A DNA stretch of 41,508 nucleotides, from assembly GCA_020721065.1 (NCBI GenBank), contig DYNM01000023.1:1-41508 (forward strand), read 5' to 3'. Below are positions 16,750 to 26,723 of this stretch, one piece after another (within the stretch, counting starts at the first letter, position 1; every line of letters begins with the position of its first letter). Position numbers and translations under genes: made by a program. The notes under the pieces are model-generated. The model was given only the letters and a program-made list of their open reading frames with translations, searched no databases and had not been told where the DNA came from. The stretch comes from Thiocystis violascens. GTDB taxonomy: Bacteria; Pseudomonadota; Gammaproteobacteria; Chromatiales; Chromatiaceae.

Positions 16750-19368
16750 ATGTCTGCAACGCTGTTAATCGTTGACGATGTCCCTGAAAATCTTGCCATT
16801 TTAGGTGAATTGTTGCGCGGGGTCGGTTATCGGGTGCGGGCGGCCAATTCGGGCGCAGTGGCGCTCAAATATGCCCTGCTGGAACCGCCGCCAGATTTGA
16901 TCCTGTTGGATTTGATGATGCCGGAAATGGACGGGCGCGAAGTGCTCACTCGTCTCCGCGCTGATCCGCGCACTGCCGATATTCCCGTCATCTTTGTCAC
17001 GGCGATGGACAGCGCCGAGGCGGAAACCCTGTGTTTGGAACAGGGCGCAGCGGATTTCATCGCTAAACCGCTGATCGCTTCAATCGTGCTGGCGCGGGTG
17101 CATAACCAGTTGGAATTGCAGCGCGTGCGCAACTGGTTGGTTGACCAAAATGCTTTTTTGGAAAGCGAGGTCGCGCAGCGCGTCGCTGAGGTGCAGGAAG
17201 TGCAGGATGCTAGTGCGCGAGCACAAGCCCATCTCATGCACCGGCTGGAGATGATTTTGAACTCCACCGGCGAGGGCATTCAGGGGTTAGACCTGCACGG
17301 TGAGATTGACTTTGTGAACCCGGCCGCTGCTGCGATGTTGGGATATCAGCCCGAAGAACTCCTCGGACAGCATTTTCACGACAAGGTGCATCATCCGCTG
17401 GATAGCCAATTGTGCGGCACTGATGAGTGTCATCTCGCTGCTGCTGTGCGCACCGGCACGGTGTTGGAAAATTATGCCGATCATTTTTATCGCCGCGACG
17501 GTAGCCAAATTTCAGTTGAATACTCTTGTATGCCGTTGTTTGAAAACGGAATTTTACAAGGCGCTGTGATCGCGTGGCGCGATACCAGTGAGCGCAACAG
17601 TTATCTGGAGCAGATTGAGCGCCAATCCAATTTTGATGAGCTGACCGGCTTGCCTAATCGCAATCTGTTGTATGACCGGCTCACGCAGGCCTTAGAACGC
17701 AGCCGCGCTGACCACAGCGCCCTAACCGTGTTGACGTTGAGTCTCGACCGCTTCAAAAGCATCAACGCGCATTTGGGACGCAGCGCGGGCGATCAAGCGT
17801 TACGCGCCGTTGCCAATCGCTTGAGTAACTTGTTGGCGGTGACGGACACCTTGGCGCGAGTGGAAGGTGATGAGTTCATCTTGGTGGCCAAAGGTGATGA
17901 ACGCGAGGTGGTGGGGCGTTATGCCCAGCCGATTCTGGAGGCGGTGCAGGTGCCGCTGTGGATTGATGCCCATGAAATTGTGCTGTCAGTCAGCATCGGC
18001 ATTGCCACCTTTCCGCGTGATGGTGACAGTTGTGAAACGTTGTTGCGCAACGCGACAGCGGCGATGACCAAAATCAAAGTCAGTGGCGGGCAAGGGTTCC
18101 GTTTTTATGCGCCAGAAATGAATGCACGGGCGTTGGAACGCTTGGATTTAGAAGCTGAATTGCGCGACGCGATTAAACACAACGGTTTGGCGCTGCACTA
18201 TCAGCCGCAAATTGATCTGCGCAACGGACAAATCATCGGCGCAGAAGCGTTGGCGCGGTGGCCGCATCCGCGCCGGGGTTGGATTTCACCGGGAGAATTT
18301 ATCCCGATGGCGGAAGAATGCGGTTTGATTTGGGCGTTGGGAGAATGGGTGCTGCGTGAGGCATGTCGGCAAAATCAGGCGTGGCAGGACGCTGGCTTAC
18401 CGCCAGTGACGGTGGCGGTGAATTTATCGGCGCTGCAATTTGTTGCCGGCGATGTGGTGGCAATGACCGCTGAAGTGTTACAGGAAACGCGGTTAGCGCC
18501 GGAATATCTGGAATTGGAATTAACCGAAAGCGCGGCGATGACGGACATGCAGGCGTTTATCGAGGCGACCAAACGGCTTAAAGGGTTATCGGTGTCGCTG
18601 TCGATTGACGATTTTGGTACGGGCTTTTCTTCGCTGAGTTATCTGCGCCAGTTTCAAATTGATCGTTTGAAAATTGATCAATCGTTCGTCCGCGACATCG
18701 TGCAAGACCCTAGCAGTGCCGCGATCATTACTGCGATCATCAATTTGGCACACGGGCTGAATCTGGCTGCAATTGCGGAAGGGGTGGAAACCGAGGCGCA
18801 GTTGCAATTTTTACGCGCTCACGATTGCGACGAAATGCAGGGCTATTATTTCAGTCGTCCATTGGCGGCGTCTGATTTTGCGGTGTTATTGCGCAGCGAG
18901 CGGCTGCTGGTGTTCCCGAATGAGGCGTTGCTGCCGCAGCGCACCTTGTTATTGGTGGACGATGATCAACACATCCGTTTTGTGCTGGAGCGGTTGTTCA
19001 CCCATGAAGGTTATCGGGTGTTGCTGGCGACCAGCGGGGCGGAAGCGTTGGAATTGCTGGCGCTCAACGAGGTGGATGTGGTGGTGTCGGACGGTGATAT
19101 GCCGCTGATGGATGGCGCGGAGCTGTTGCGCCGCATCAGCGCGATGTATCCGCACACGCTGCGCATTTTGCTATCCGGGGCGCTTGATCCGCAGTTCATC
19201 GCCCGTTCTGTCAATCAGGGCGACATCTTCAAATTTTTGCCCAAACCGTGGAAAACAGCGGAGCTGCGCGAAGCAGTGCGGGAGGCATTTCGGATCATTG
19301 AAACCCGCAGTGGGCGCTCCGCCACTGCCAACAAATTCAGTCCTCACAGCCATCAGCAAGCGCCATGA
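16750..19368 (+). CDS. REC-PAS-GGDEF-EAL-REC protein, probable c-di-GMP phosphodiesterase
   Basis: The protein is 872 residues long. REC1 spans 1-120 (phospho-acceptor Asp54 in [11 protein letters not shown]), with a coiled coil at 140-165 and a PAS domain at 165-290. A GGDEF domain spans 295-460, an EAL domain 470-715, and REC2 730-850 (Asp781, Lys832). The EAL set is complete: E499-A-L, Asn558, Glu593, Asp620-Asp621, Lys641, Glu677 and Gln697. The GGDEF signature has become EGDEF (372-376), and the first metal-binding Asp of the DLDxFK motif is Ser331, so cyclase activity is doubtful. The start at 16750 is chosen because REC begins directly there ([10 protein letters not shown]), with AGGAA upstream; an in-frame ATG 105 bases earlier would add a tail with no domain. 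It overlaps the kinase gene by four bases. Confidence 0.93.
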   Translation: MSATLLIVDDVPENLAILGELLRGVGYRVRAANSGAVALKYALLEPPPDLILLDLMMPEMDGREVLTRLRADPRTADIPVIFVTAMDSAEAETLCLEQGAADFIAKPLIASIVLARVHNQLELQRVRNWLVDQNAFLESEVAQRVAEVQEVQDASARAQAHLMHRLEMILNSTGEGIQGLDLHGEIDFVNPAAAAMLGYQPEELLGQHFHDKVHHPLDSQLCGTDECHLAAAVRTGTVLENYADHFYRRDGSQISVEYSCMPLFENGILQGAVIAWRDTSERNSYLEQIERQSNFDELTGLPNRNLLYDRLTQALERSRADHSALTVLTLSLDRFKSINAHLGRSAGDQALRAVANRLSNLLAVTDTLARVEGDEFILVAKGDEREVVGRYAQPILEAVQVPLWIDAHEIVLSVSIGIATFPRDGDSCETLLRNATAAMTKIKVSGGQGFRFYAPEMNARALERLDLEAELRDAIKHNGLALHYQPQIDLRNGQIIGAEALARWPHPRRGWISPGEFIPMAEECGLIWALGEWVLREACRQNQAWQDAGLPPVTVAVNLSALQFVAGDVVAMTAEVLQETRLAPEYLELELTESAAMTDMQAFIEATKRLKGLSVSLSIDDFGTGFSSLSYLRQFQIDRLKIDQSFVRDIVQDPSSAAIITAIINLAHGLNLAAIAEGVETEAQLQFLRAHDCDEMQGYYFSRPLAASDFAVLLRSERLLVFPNEALLPQRTLLLVDDDQHIRFVLERLFTHEGYRVLLATSGAEALELLALNEVDVVVSDGDMPLMDGAELLRRISAMYPHTLRILLSGALDPQFIARSVNQGDIFKFLPKPWKTAELREAVREAFRIIETRSGRSATANKFSPHSHQQAP

Positions 19369-21311
19369 GCACTCCACCCGTTACCTCTTGCGCCAGCAGC
19401 GACTGGCAAACTGCGCAGAAAATAGCGGCGCTGGCGGCGGTCATTCGCCACAGCGACTCCATCATCGTGGTGAAAGACTTAAATCTGCGCGTGATCGCCA
19501 CCAATCCGGCGTATGCCAAGGCAGCGGGTTACAGCTCTGAAGCGGACATGATCGGCAAAACGGATGCTGAGATTTTTGGCGTCACCGCCGACAGCGAGCC
19601 GGTGCGTACTTACATGTTGGATGATTTACGCGCCCAACAATTGCCGCCCGGCGCGACCATCATCCGTGAAGAACCAGTGCTCGCAGCCGATGGACGGACG
19701 CTGTATTACCTCACCAAAAAATATCCCATCTATGACGAAGCCGGGCAGTTGATTGGCTCCGGCAACATCTCGGTAGACATCACCGCTCGCCGTGAAGCAG
19801 AAGAGCAATTACGCGCCAGCAATCAGGCGTTGGCAGCAGCGACGACGGAAGCGCAGGAATTGGCGGCGCAGGCAGAAGCGGCAAATCGTGCCAAAAGTGC
19901 GTTTCTTGCCAACATGAGCCACGAAATTCGCACGCCGATGAACGCCATCATCGGACTGGCGCAATTGCTGCGACGTGAATTGGCGGAAAGCGCCCAAATT
20001 CGGCGACTGACCAAAATTGAAACTGCGGCACATCATCTGCTGGCGCTGATCAATGGCGTGTTGGATTTGTCCAAAATTGAAGCGGGACGAATGCAGCTAG
20101 AGGAAACCAACTTTGCCTTAGCCGATGTGTTGGATTCGGTGCGCTCGCTGATTGACGTGGGTGCCAGCGCCAAGGGTTTGATCATTGCGATTGAATGCAC
20201 CGGGGTGCCGAATTGGTTGCGCGGCGATCCGACACGTTTACGGCAGGCGTTGCTCAATTACGCCGGCAATGCGCTGAAGTTCGGCGAGCGCGGCACGATT
20301 CTGTTGTCAGCGACGTTGCTGGAAGAGCGGGATGAACAATTGTTGGTGCGTTTTGCGGTGCGCGATAACGGGATTGGGATTGCGCCGGAGGTGATTCCGA
20401 AATTGTTTGATGCGTTTGCGCAGGCGGATGACAGCACCACGCGCCGGTTTGGTGGCACGGGTTTGGGCTTGGCGATCACGCGCCATTTAGCGCAGTTGAT
20501 GGGCGGTGAGACTGGGGTGGAGAGTGTGCTGGGGCAAGGCAGCACGTTTTGGTTGACGGCGTGGCTCAAGCCCGGCACGGGTGTGATGCCGATGCGGGTG
20601 CCACACGCCGCGACTGAGGTGGAGACGGAATTGCAGCAGCGTCAGCACGGGCGGCGGGTGTTGGTGGCAGAAGATAATCCGGTCAATCGTGAGGTGATAG
20701 TAGAGCTGTTGCGGCGAGTGGGGATCACGGTCGAGACGGTGAATGACGGGCTGGCGGCGGTGGAGCGGGCGCATGAGTCGCGCCCGGATTTATTGCTGAT
20801 GGATATGCGGATGCCGCGTTTGGATGGTTTGGCGGCGACGCGGCGGATTCGCAATTTGGAGGGCTGGCGCGAGCGTCCGATTGTGGCGTTGACGGCGAAT
20901 GCGTTTGAAGAAGATCGGCTGGCGTGTTTGGCGGCGGGGATGAATGACTTTCTCACCAAACCAATTGATCCGAATCAGTTATATGCCACGTTGCTCAAAT
21001 GGTTGCCGTTGGAACCAGTGGCAACGAGTGTGGTGTCACGACCGCTACCGACGCCGACGCCCATCTTCAACACGGTGGCGGCAGCGCGGCAGCGCCCAGC
21101 GGTGGTCGATCCGGTGCGAGAGGCGGCGGTGCTGGCGCGACTGCGGATGCTGTTGGAGGAGGGCGATATGGCAGCTAACGAGTTGATTCTTAAAGAATCT
21201 GTGTTATTACAGGCTGCGCTCGGCGATGCCACTGGAACCTTGTTGCGGTTGATTGAGCGGTTTGATTATGCCGGGGCGCTGGCAGTGCTTAAAACGCAGA
21301 ACGCAAACTGA
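19365..21311 (+). CDS. Cytoplasmic PAS hybrid sensor histidine kinase
   Basis: This 648-residue protein has a PAS/PAC domain at about 25-145, a coiled coil at 143-180, and a HisKA domain with phospho-acceptor His186 in [11 protein letters not shown]. The ATPase domain has Asn302, DNGIGI at 334-339 and GGTGLGLA at 363-370. A receiver domain follows at 430-550 with Asp480 in [12 protein letters not shown]. The last 100 residues resemble the linker to an Hpt domain, but no phosphotransfer histidine motif is clear. No transmembrane segment is seen, so it senses an internal cue through PAS. Its ATG overlaps the previous stop (ATGA), so the two proteins are made together. It may phosphorylate one of the neighbour's two receivers, which would place c-di-GMP breakdown under its control. 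Confidence 0.93.
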   Translation: MSTPPVTSCASSDWQTAQKIAALAAVIRHSDSIIVVKDLNLRVIATNPAYAKAAGYSSEADMIGKTDAEIFGVTADSEPVRTYMLDDLRAQQLPPGATIIREEPVLAADGRTLYYLTKKYPIYDEAGQLIGSGNISVDITARREAEEQLRASNQALAAATTEAQELAAQAEAANRAKSAFLANMSHEIRTPMNAIIGLAQLLRRELAESAQIRRLTKIETAAHHLLALINGVLDLSKIEAGRMQLEETNFALADVLDSVRSLIDVGASAKGLIIAIECTGVPNWLRGDPTRLRQALLNYAGNALKFGERGTILLSATLLEERDEQLLVRFAVRDNGIGIAPEVIPKLFDAFAQADDSTTRRFGGTGLGLAITRHLAQLMGGETGVESVLGQGSTFWLTAWLKPGTGVMPMRVPHAATEVETELQQRQHGRRVLVAEDNPVNREVIVELLRRVGITVETVNDGLAAVERAHESRPDLLLMDMRMPRLDGLAATRRIRNLEGWRERPIVALTANAFEEDRLACLAAGMNDFLTKPIDPNQLYATLLKWLPLEPVATSVVSRPLPTPTPIFNTVAAARQRPAVVDPVREAAVLARLRMLLEEGDMAANELILKESVLLQAALGDATGTLLRLIERFDYAGALAVLKTQNAN

Positions 21312-21321
21312 CCACGCCATT

Positions 21322-22197
21322 TTAAGCAGCCGTGAGTCGCGCCAGCACGTTGTCCCACAGTTGGCGCACGGCGACGGTGACGGCACCGCAATCCATCGCA
21401 ATGACGCTGCGGCGGGCAACCAAGGCGCGAGTGACGGCGGGATCAAAAGGAATTTCCCCAACAACTTCAATCTCATGCGCGGCGCACCAAGTCCGCAAGT
21501 TGGCGCAATTGGCGGGATTGAGGTCGTATTTGTTGATGCAGACCATCATTGGAATCCGAAAATGTGCGCACAGTTCGGCGACGCGCTGCACGTCGTGAAT
21601 GCCAGATAACGTCGGTTCGGTCACTGCCAACACCTGATCGACGCCCGTCAGTGCCGCTGTGACCGGACAGCCGATGCCGGGCGGACCGTCATTGATGAGC
21701 AAGGTGGCTCCGGTTTGTTCTGCCAAGCGCCGCGCTTCCCGCCGCACCAAAGTCACTAATTTGCCGCTGTTATCTTCGCCAATGCCCAGCCGCGCATGGA
21801 CTAACGGGCCGTGCGGCGTATCAGAAATCAGCCACTCGCCGCTGACGCTGTCTGCCATGACGATTGCTGACGTGGGGCACACCAGCGCACAGAGTCCGCA
21901 GTGTTCACATGCCAATCCGTCCACCACAAAGGTGGTGCCGTGCTGACTGATGGCATCAAAGCGGCAGTAGCTGGCGCACTCACCGCAGCCGCTACAGCGT
22001 TCTGGATCAAGGCGCGGCGTGCGCATGGCGCTGAAATCGTGGCGAGAGCGCAACACCGGTTCCAAGACGAGATGCAGATCGGCGGCGTCCACATCGCAAT
22101 CCGCCAGCACGCGGTTGGTGGCGAGGGCAGCAAAGGCGGCGCTGACGGTGGTTTTGCCGGTGCCGCCTTTACCGCTGATGATGGTGAGTTCTTTCAT
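21322..22197 (-). CDS. MinD-superfamily ATPase with inserted 2[4Fe-4S] ferredoxin domain (B)
   Basis: This 291-residue P-loop ATPase has a deviant Walker A (SGKGGTGKTT at 8-17) and a ferredoxin-like insertion at about 62-110 carrying CSGCGECASYC and CEHCGLCALVC, two [4Fe-4S] motifs. It also has the switch region INDGPPGIGCPV. Proteins of this type (COG1149) occur as adjacent pairs in anaerobes and are encoded with NifX-like 'orange protein' genes. They may load or transfer clusters in an ATP-dependent way, as NBP35/Mrp proteins do. The ATG overlaps the stop of its paralog upstream (ATGA). It ends ten bases from the convergent kinase gene. Confidence 0.9.
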   Translation of the reverse strand: MKELTIISGKGGTGKTTVSAAFAALATNRVLADCDVDAADLHLVLEPVLRSRHDFSAMRTPRLDPERCSGCGECASYCRFDAISQHGTTFVVDGLACEHCGLCALVCPTSAIVMADSVSGEWLISDTPHGPLVHARLGIGEDNSGKLVTLVRREARRLAEQTGATLLINDGPPGIGCPVTAALTGVDQVLAVTEPTLSGIHDVQRVAELCAHFRIPMMVCINKYDLNPANCANLRTWCAAHEIEVVGEIPFDPAVTRALVARRSVIAMDCGAVTVAVRQLWDNVLARLTAA

Positions 22198-23093
22198 GGC
22201 CTGTTCTCAGCGGCTGCAATTTGCGCGTGAATGGCGTCAAAAAGCGCCTGAAATTGTGTGCGTGCTGCCGGTTGCGCAACCACCCACGGGATGCCGTTGG
22301 AGTAGGCTTCGGCGAGTTCGCGTTGAAACGGGATGTCTAACAGGATCGGAATGTCGTGCTCGCGGCAATAATTCGCCACGCCGGCATCACCCAGATCGCT
22401 GCGATTCAACACCACGCCGCAGGGCACTCCCAGCACTCGCGTCACACCAACTGCCAGCTCTAAATCATTGAGACCAAAGGGCGTCGGCTCGGTGACGAGC
22501 AGGCAAAAATCCGCGCCGCGCACCGTTTCCACCATCGGACACGCAGTGCCGGGCGGCGCATCCAACAGCACGGTGAACGGCGGTTGCGCCTGTTGGCGCA
22601 CTATTTTAATGACCGGCACGGCGGTACTTTCACCGATATTCAGCAGTCCTTGCGCGACGGGCAGTTGTCCGCCAGTGATAGCAGCAGTGCCGCTGCTGAC
22701 GCTGCCGATGCTGCGCGTGGTTTCGCTGATGGCACCCGCCACCGGACAGACATAAGTACACACGCCGCAGCTATGACATAAATCGGGGAATACCAAGACA
22801 CGGCGCGGCGTGACGGCTAACGCATTGAATTCACACGCATCTGCACACAAACCACAGCGGGTACACACTGCATCATCAAGCTGCGGCAGCGCAACGCATA
22901 CGTCGTGGCGGGTGTGAATGGTGGGATTTAAGAAAAGATGCCCGTTGGGCGCTTCCACATCGCAATCGAGGTACTGCACGTTGGGCACTGACAGCGCCAG
23001 ATTGATGGCAACGGTGGTTTTACCGGTGCCACCTTTGCCGCTGGCAATGGCGATGGTGCGCGGTGATAGCGGCGCAGTCATGCGTTTAACCAT
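22194..23093 (-). CDS. MinD-superfamily ATPase with inserted 2[4Fe-4S] ferredoxin domain (A)
   Basis: This 299-residue protein is the paralog of its downstream neighbour. Walker A is ASGKGGTGKTT near residue 18, the cluster motifs CTRCGLCADAC and CHSCGVCTYVC lie at about 75-120, and the switch is DAPPGTACPM. In both paralogs the ferredoxin module sits between the ATPase P-loop and switch II, not at an end. The likely role is ATP-gated cluster handling together with ATPase B, possibly as a heterodimer; this is inferred from conserved pairing in other genomes. The ATG at 23093 overlaps the preceding NifX-like gene by eight bases. A second ATG at 23081 is also possible. Confidence 0.9.
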   Translation of the reverse strand: MVKRMTAPLSPRTIAIASGKGGTGKTTVAINLALSVPNVQYLDCDVEAPNGHLFLNPTIHTRHDVCVALPQLDDAVCTRCGLCADACEFNALAVTPRRVLVFPDLCHSCGVCTYVCPVAGAISETTRSIGSVSSGTAAITGGQLPVAQGLLNIGESTAVPVIKIVRQQAQPPFTVLLDAPPGTACPMVETVRGADFCLLVTEPTPFGLNDLELAVGVTRVLGVPCGVVLNRSDLGDAGVANYCREHDIPILLDIPFQRELAEAYSNGIPWVVAQPAARTQFQALFDAIHAQIAAAENRP

Positions 23094-23409
23094 TGATTTC
23101 AGACATCAATTTTGCCACTGCATCGCGCACAGTGCCGGTGGTATCGGTGACGATGCACACGTCGGTCTGCTCCAACACGGCGGCTGCTTTCGGGCCGCAA
23201 TGTCCGGTCAACAATGCGGTGGCACCTTGCGTCAACACCCACTGCGCGGCTTGGGTACCCGCGCCGCCGCCGGCATCTTGAAAAGGATTTGGGGTAGCGA
23301 CCAACGTATTGGTATCGGTATCAACCAGCGCAAAAAAAGCGCAACGTCCGAATTTAGGATCAACGACGGCATCGAAATCAGAGCCGGTTGAAGTGACAAC
23401 GATCTTCAT
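23086..23409 (-). CDS. NifX/NafY-type (dinitrogenase iron-molybdenum cofactor fold) protein, 107 aa
   Basis: The protein begins MKIVVTSTGSDFDAVVDPKF and continues GRCAFFALVD, the standard opening of the small DiNase-cofactor fold. Later it has QWVLTQGATALLTGHCGPKA, the conserved glycine-rich turn of the family. Proteins of this fold bind metal-sulfur clusters: FeMo-co precursors in NifX/NafY, a Mo-Cu cluster in the orange protein of sulfate reducers. The ATG at 23409 is used; a TTG 48 bases upstream would add a segment outside the fold. With no nif genes in sight, a role with the two ferredoxin-ATPases downstream is more likely than nitrogenase assembly. Confidence 0.85.
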   Translation of the reverse strand: MKIVVTSTGSDFDAVVDPKFGRCAFFALVDTDTNTLVATPNPFQDAGGGAGTQAAQWVLTQGATALLTGHCGPKAAAVLEQTDVCIVTDTTGTVRDAVAKLMSEING

Positions 23410-23563
23410 AATGAAAGCGTCCGAGGATAAATGGATTTTTCTATTGGCGCGTGACAAGTGGTTGCAACTGTTTAATCAGTGAACAGTGAAAGTTGATTGC
23501 AATGTTTAACTGATTAAACCGATAACTTTTTTCAAAAGCCAACTCAAATAAAACCGCTACCGT

Positions 23564-23944
23564 TTAATGATGATGATCGTGCTCGTGATCATGTTGACAC
23601 TCAGTGACGCCCGACATCTGCCCACCGAGATATGCCGCCAAAGCCGCCGCGACGGTCGGATAAGCGCCGCTTGCGACGGTCACGCCAAGCTGCTCAAACC
23701 ACTCAATCGCCTTGCCACCCATGCCACCCGCCAACACCACATCAGCACCTAACGACTTGATATACTGAGGAATTTGCCCGGGCTGATGGTGTTCTGCATA
23801 CGGATTAGCCTGCACTCGCGCTGCCGTGATCTGATGCGCGGCATCCACTTCAGCAACCACAAAATACGGGCAGTGCCCAAAATGCAGCGCCATTTCGCCG
23901 TCTAAACCAAGCGCATCATTAGCAGTAATTACAATCGTGGTCAT
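23564..23944 (-). CDS. NifX/NafY-type protein with His-rich C-terminus
   Basis: This 126-residue second copy of the fold opens MTTIVITANDALGLDGEMAL, then HFGHCPYFVV, and has the GADVVLAGGMGGKAIEWF turn. It ends in CQHDHEHDHHH, a metal-binding tail seen in several members of this group. Such proteins are thought to carry Fe-S or Mo/Cu-containing clusters or free metal. It is the first gene of a minus-strand run with the other NifX-like gene and both ATPases; a 154-bp gap separates it from the next gene. A divergent Zn-ribbon gene and an FNR-like palindrome lie upstream, which would suit control by oxygen. Confidence 0.87.
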   Translation of the reverse strand: MTTIVITANDALGLDGEMALHFGHCPYFVVAEVDAAHQITAARVQANPYAEHHQPGQIPQYIKSLGADVVLAGGMGGKAIEWFEQLGVTVASGAYPTVAAALAAYLGGQMSGVTECQHDHEHDHHH

Positions 23945-24048
23945 CTCGTCAATCCTAAATCAAGTCAAAAGTGAATGTATGACACTCGTTTGGCAGACAC
24001 CAGTATCAAACTGAATGTCAGTGATTACAACGCAAAGTTGTGAGTCTT

Positions 24049-24070
24049 TTCATTGTGAAATATCAATGAA
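24049..24070. promoter_or_regulatory. Palindromic operator candidate, FNR-like
   Basis: TTCATTG (24049-24055) and CAATGAA (24064-24070) form a perfect 7-bp inverted repeat with an 8-base spacer. Within it TTGTG-AAAT-ATCAA (24053-24066) matches the FNR/ANR consensus TTGAT-N4-ATCAA at 8 of 10 fixed positions. It lies between the divergent NifX-like operon and the Zn-ribbon gene, 105 bases from the first and 118 from the second, so it could serve both. The regulator is inferred only from the half-sites. Confidence 0.35.
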
Positions 24071-24187
24071 GGCTAATTTTTTATATCTTGCGGAATCGCA
24101 TTTACGCTGCGGCATCACAGTTGCGATCTTTATTGCGGACGTGCGGAAAGTGGCTGCATATTTTTTATTCTTTAAGGCAAGAGGCTT

Positions 24188-24370
24188 ATGATGAACAGAA
24201 AACACGATATGGGCGCAGGTGGTTATTGCATTTGCCCAAAATGCTCAACGCGCATTGAACATAGTAAAGGCGTGCCCTGCCAAGAACAACGTTGTCCAAA
24301 TTGCGGCGCTAAACTGCTGCGCGAAGGCTCAGAACATCACGCACTTTGGCAAGCAAAAAACCAACGTTAA
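24188..24370 (+). CDS. Small zinc-ribbon protein, 60 aa
   Basis: Six cysteines are arranged as CxCPKC (14-19), C31 and CPNC (36-39), around [10 protein letters not shown] and followed by [12 protein letters not shown]. This matches a family of roughly 60-residue zinc-ribbon or rubredoxin-like proteins with a conserved MGAGGYCxCPKC start. I associate them with NifX-like and ferredoxin-ATPase clusters in anaerobes. It is divergent from the NifX-like operon, which supports a shared function. Two adjacent ATGs exist: the second (24191) is better spaced (six bases) from the GAGG at 24181-24184. The biochemical role is unknown. Confidence 0.8.
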   Translation: MMNRKHDMGAGGYCICPKCSTRIEHSKGVPCQEQRCPNCGAKLLREGSEHHALWQAKNQR

Positions 24371-24447
24371 TACCATTTCAAACTGTTGACTGATGCGCAC
24401 AGAGTGATCCGCAATAACGCGCAACAGTTATACATTGCCTATAACAA

Positions 24448-24490
24448 AAAACGCCCTCTTTGATTTCCAAAGAGGGCGTTTTGATTTTTT
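24448..24490. terminator. Bidirectional Rho-independent terminator
   Basis: A perfect 15-bp inverted repeat (24448-24462 and 24468-24482, core ACGCCCTCTTTG) with a 5-base loop is flanked by A-runs and T-runs on both sides. It separates the plus-strand zinc-ribbon gene from the convergent hppA and suits termination of both. Confidence 0.9.
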
Positions 24491-24497
24491 ATTACAA

Positions 24498-26531
24498 TTA
24501 CAACAGCGGCACCAATAACAAGGCAACGATGTTGATAATTTTAATTAACGGGTTAATTGCCGGACCAGCAGTATCTTTATAGGGATCACCAATGGTATCG
24601 CCAGTGACTGCTGCATGATGCGCATCAGAACCTTTGCCACCAAAATTCCCTTCTTCAACATACTTTTTAGCATTATCCCATGCGCCACCGCCAGTACACA
24701 TTGAAATCGCAACGAATAAACCCGTCACAATGGTACCAATTAACAAACCACCTAAAGCGCGGATTCCAGCGCCATCACCCATCAAGATATTCATGCCAAA
24801 TGCAACGACTACTGGCACCAAAATTGGTAGCAATGAAGGCACCACCATTTCTTTAATTGCAGCGCGAGTCAATAAATCCACTGCGCGTGAATAATCCGGT
24901 TTCGCTGTGCCTTCCATAATGCCGGGAATTTCTGCGAATTGACGCCGCACTTCAACCACCACCGAACTGGCAGCGCGTCCGACTGCTTCCATCGCCATTG
25001 CACCGAATAAATACGGAATCATCCCGCCAATAAACAAGCCAATAATGACTGCCGGATCGGATAAACTAAACGCAACTAATTTGCCAGCCGCTTCAAGGTT
25101 ATGCGTATAGTCCGCAAACAATACCAACGCAGCTAATCCTGCTGAACCAATTGCATAGCCTTTAGTCACTGCTTTTGTCGTATTTCCAACTGCATCCAGC
25201 GCATCAGTAATATGACGCACTTCTTTAGGCAATCCCGACATTTCCGCAATACCACCAGCGTTATCCGTAATTGGACCATAGGCATCCAGCGCCACAATCA
25301 TGCCCGCCATTGATAACATTGCCGTTGCTGCAATTGCAATACCGTATAAATCAGCCGCCATATACGACGCCCAAATTGCAATACACACTGCCAATACCGG
25401 TAACGCCGTCGATTTCATTGATACAGCTAACCCCGCAATGACATTGGTCGCGTGACCGGTTTGCGAGGCTTCAGCAACATAACGTACCGGCGTGTATTCA
25501 GTTGCAGTATAATACTCCGTGATCAATACCAATGCTGCGGTCAGCGCCAAGCCAATTAACGTGCAAAATAACATGGCGAAAAAGTTATCCATAAATAATC
25601 CAGTGACAATTGCAAATGCAATTAATGCTAATCCGCCTGCCACTGCCATTCCGCGATATAACGCTTTCATAATACGACCATCGCCGGAAGTCTTTACAAA
25701 CATGGTGCCCACAATAGAAGCAACAATTGATACTGCGCCGAGCACTAATGGATAGAGGATGTAATTCATTGCCAAGCCGCCATCCGCGCCTTTGAACATC
25801 AACCCGCCAAGCACCATCGTCGCCACGAGTGTTACCGCGTAAGTTTCAAACAAATCCGCCGCCATACCTGCACAATCGCCGACGTTGTCGCCCACATTGT
25901 CCGCAATCACCGCCGGATTGCGCGGATCATCTTCAGGAATTCCGACCTCAACCTTGCCCACCAAATCTGCGCCAACATCCGCGCCTTTCGTGAAAATACC
26001 GCCGCCTAACCGCGCAAAAATTGAAATCAGCGACCCGCCAAACGCCAAACCAACCAGCGCGTGCAGCGCCTCTTTATCCGCCCCTAAAAAGGCGAAATAA
26101 CCGGCCACACCGAGCAAACCTAGCCCCACTACTAACATTCCCGTCACCGCGCCGCCGCGAAATGCCACATCCAGCGCCGCTTCAATACTGATCGTTGCCG
26201 CCTGCGCCGTGCGCACATTGGAACGCACCGACACATTCATCCCGATATAACCGGCGAGACCGGACAAAATCGCTCCCACCGCAAAACCGCCTGCCGTCGC
26301 CAATCCCAACGTTGGCCACAACACAATAAATAAAACTCCACCAACAATTGCAATTGTGGTGTATTGACGATTGAGATAAGCCTGTGCGCCAGCTTGAATA
26401 GCCGCCGCAATTTCCTGCATTCGTTCTGAACCTGCCGATTGCATCATAAGCCAAGCGACAACTGCTAAACCGTATAATACGGCCAACCCGCCAGCTCCAA
26501 TTGCAAGCCAAAGTGCAACATTTGTTGACAT
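24498..26531 (-). CDS. hppA: Membrane-bound K+-independent H+-translocating pyrophosphatase
   Basis: This 677-residue polytopic membrane protein hydrolyses pyrophosphate and pumps protons. The catalytic segment [20 protein letters not shown] lies at 200-219, [13 protein letters not shown] at 181-193 and [18 protein letters not shown] at 416-433. The [10 protein letters not shown] segment has Lys453 and Thr456 at the positions that separate the K+-independent class (Lys/Thr) from the K+-dependent class (Ala/Gly), so proton pumping without K+ activation is expected. The start at 26531 is preferred: GGAG lies eight bases upstream and the first helix begins directly ([14 protein letters not shown]). 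An earlier in-frame start would add 24 residues of no recognisable kind. It would conserve energy from biosynthetic PPi, common in phototrophs and chemolithotrophs. Confidence 0.96.
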   Translation of the reverse strand: MSTNVALWLAIGAGGLAVLYGLAVVAWLMMQSAGSERMQEIAAAIQAGAQAYLNRQYTTIAIVGGVLFIVLWPTLGLATAGGFAVGAILSGLAGYIGMNVSVRSNVRTAQAATISIEAALDVAFRGGAVTGMLVVGLGLLGVAGYFAFLGADKEALHALVGLAFGGSLISIFARLGGGIFTKGADVGADLVGKVEVGIPEDDPRNPAVIADNVGDNVGDCAGMAADLFETYAVTLVATMVLGGLMFKGADGGLAMNYILYPLVLGAVSIVASIVGTMFVKTSGDGRIMKALYRGMAVAGGLALIAFAIVTGLFMDNFFAMLFCTLIGLALTAALVLITEYYTATEYTPVRYVAEASQTGHATNVIAGLAVSMKSTALPVLAVCIAIWASYMAADLYGIAIAATAMLSMAGMIVALDAYGPITDNAGGIAEMSGLPKEVRHITDALDAVGNTTKAVTKGYAIGSAGLAALVLFADYTHNLEAAGKLVAFSLSDPAVIIGLFIGGMIPYLFGAMAMEAVGRAASSVVVEVRRQFAEIPGIMEGTAKPDYSRAVDLLTRAAIKEMVVPSLLPILVPVVVAFGMNILMGDGAGIRALGGLLIGTIVTGLFVAISMCTGGGAWDNAKKYVEEGNFGGKGSDAHHAAVTGDTIGDPYKDTAGPAINPLIKIINIVALLLVPLL

Positions 26532-26597
26532 AGAAAATCTCCATAACGAATGTACGTTGAGATTAAGCGCCCACGAATGAAATCCGCCATCAAACTT

Positions 26598-26621
26598 TAA
26601 CACAAAGTCAATACTGTGTTA
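26598..26621. promoter_or_regulatory. 24-bp palindrome upstream of hppA, operator candidate
   Basis: TAACACA (26598-26604) and TGTGTTA (26615-26621) form a perfect 7-bp inverted repeat with a 10-base spacer. It is centred about 78 bases upstream of the hppA start codon, in AT-rich DNA with TTGACT nearby on the minus strand. The size and symmetry suit a dimeric repressor or activator. No regulator can be named. Confidence 0.35.
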
Positions 26622-26723
26622 TCTATTGTATTCAATGGCGCGTGCAAGTATTGAACACACAGAGAAAGACGATGTTACTGGTAAAAATTACCGCGCTTCC
26701 TTGCGCATGAAAGCAAATAACTC

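Noticed and set aside
23086..23944. Nitrogenase cofactor genes (nifX) as part of a nif cluster
   Set aside because: The fold is right, but no nifHDK, nifEN or other nif gene is present; the ferredoxin-ATPase neighbours point to a different iron-sulfur system.
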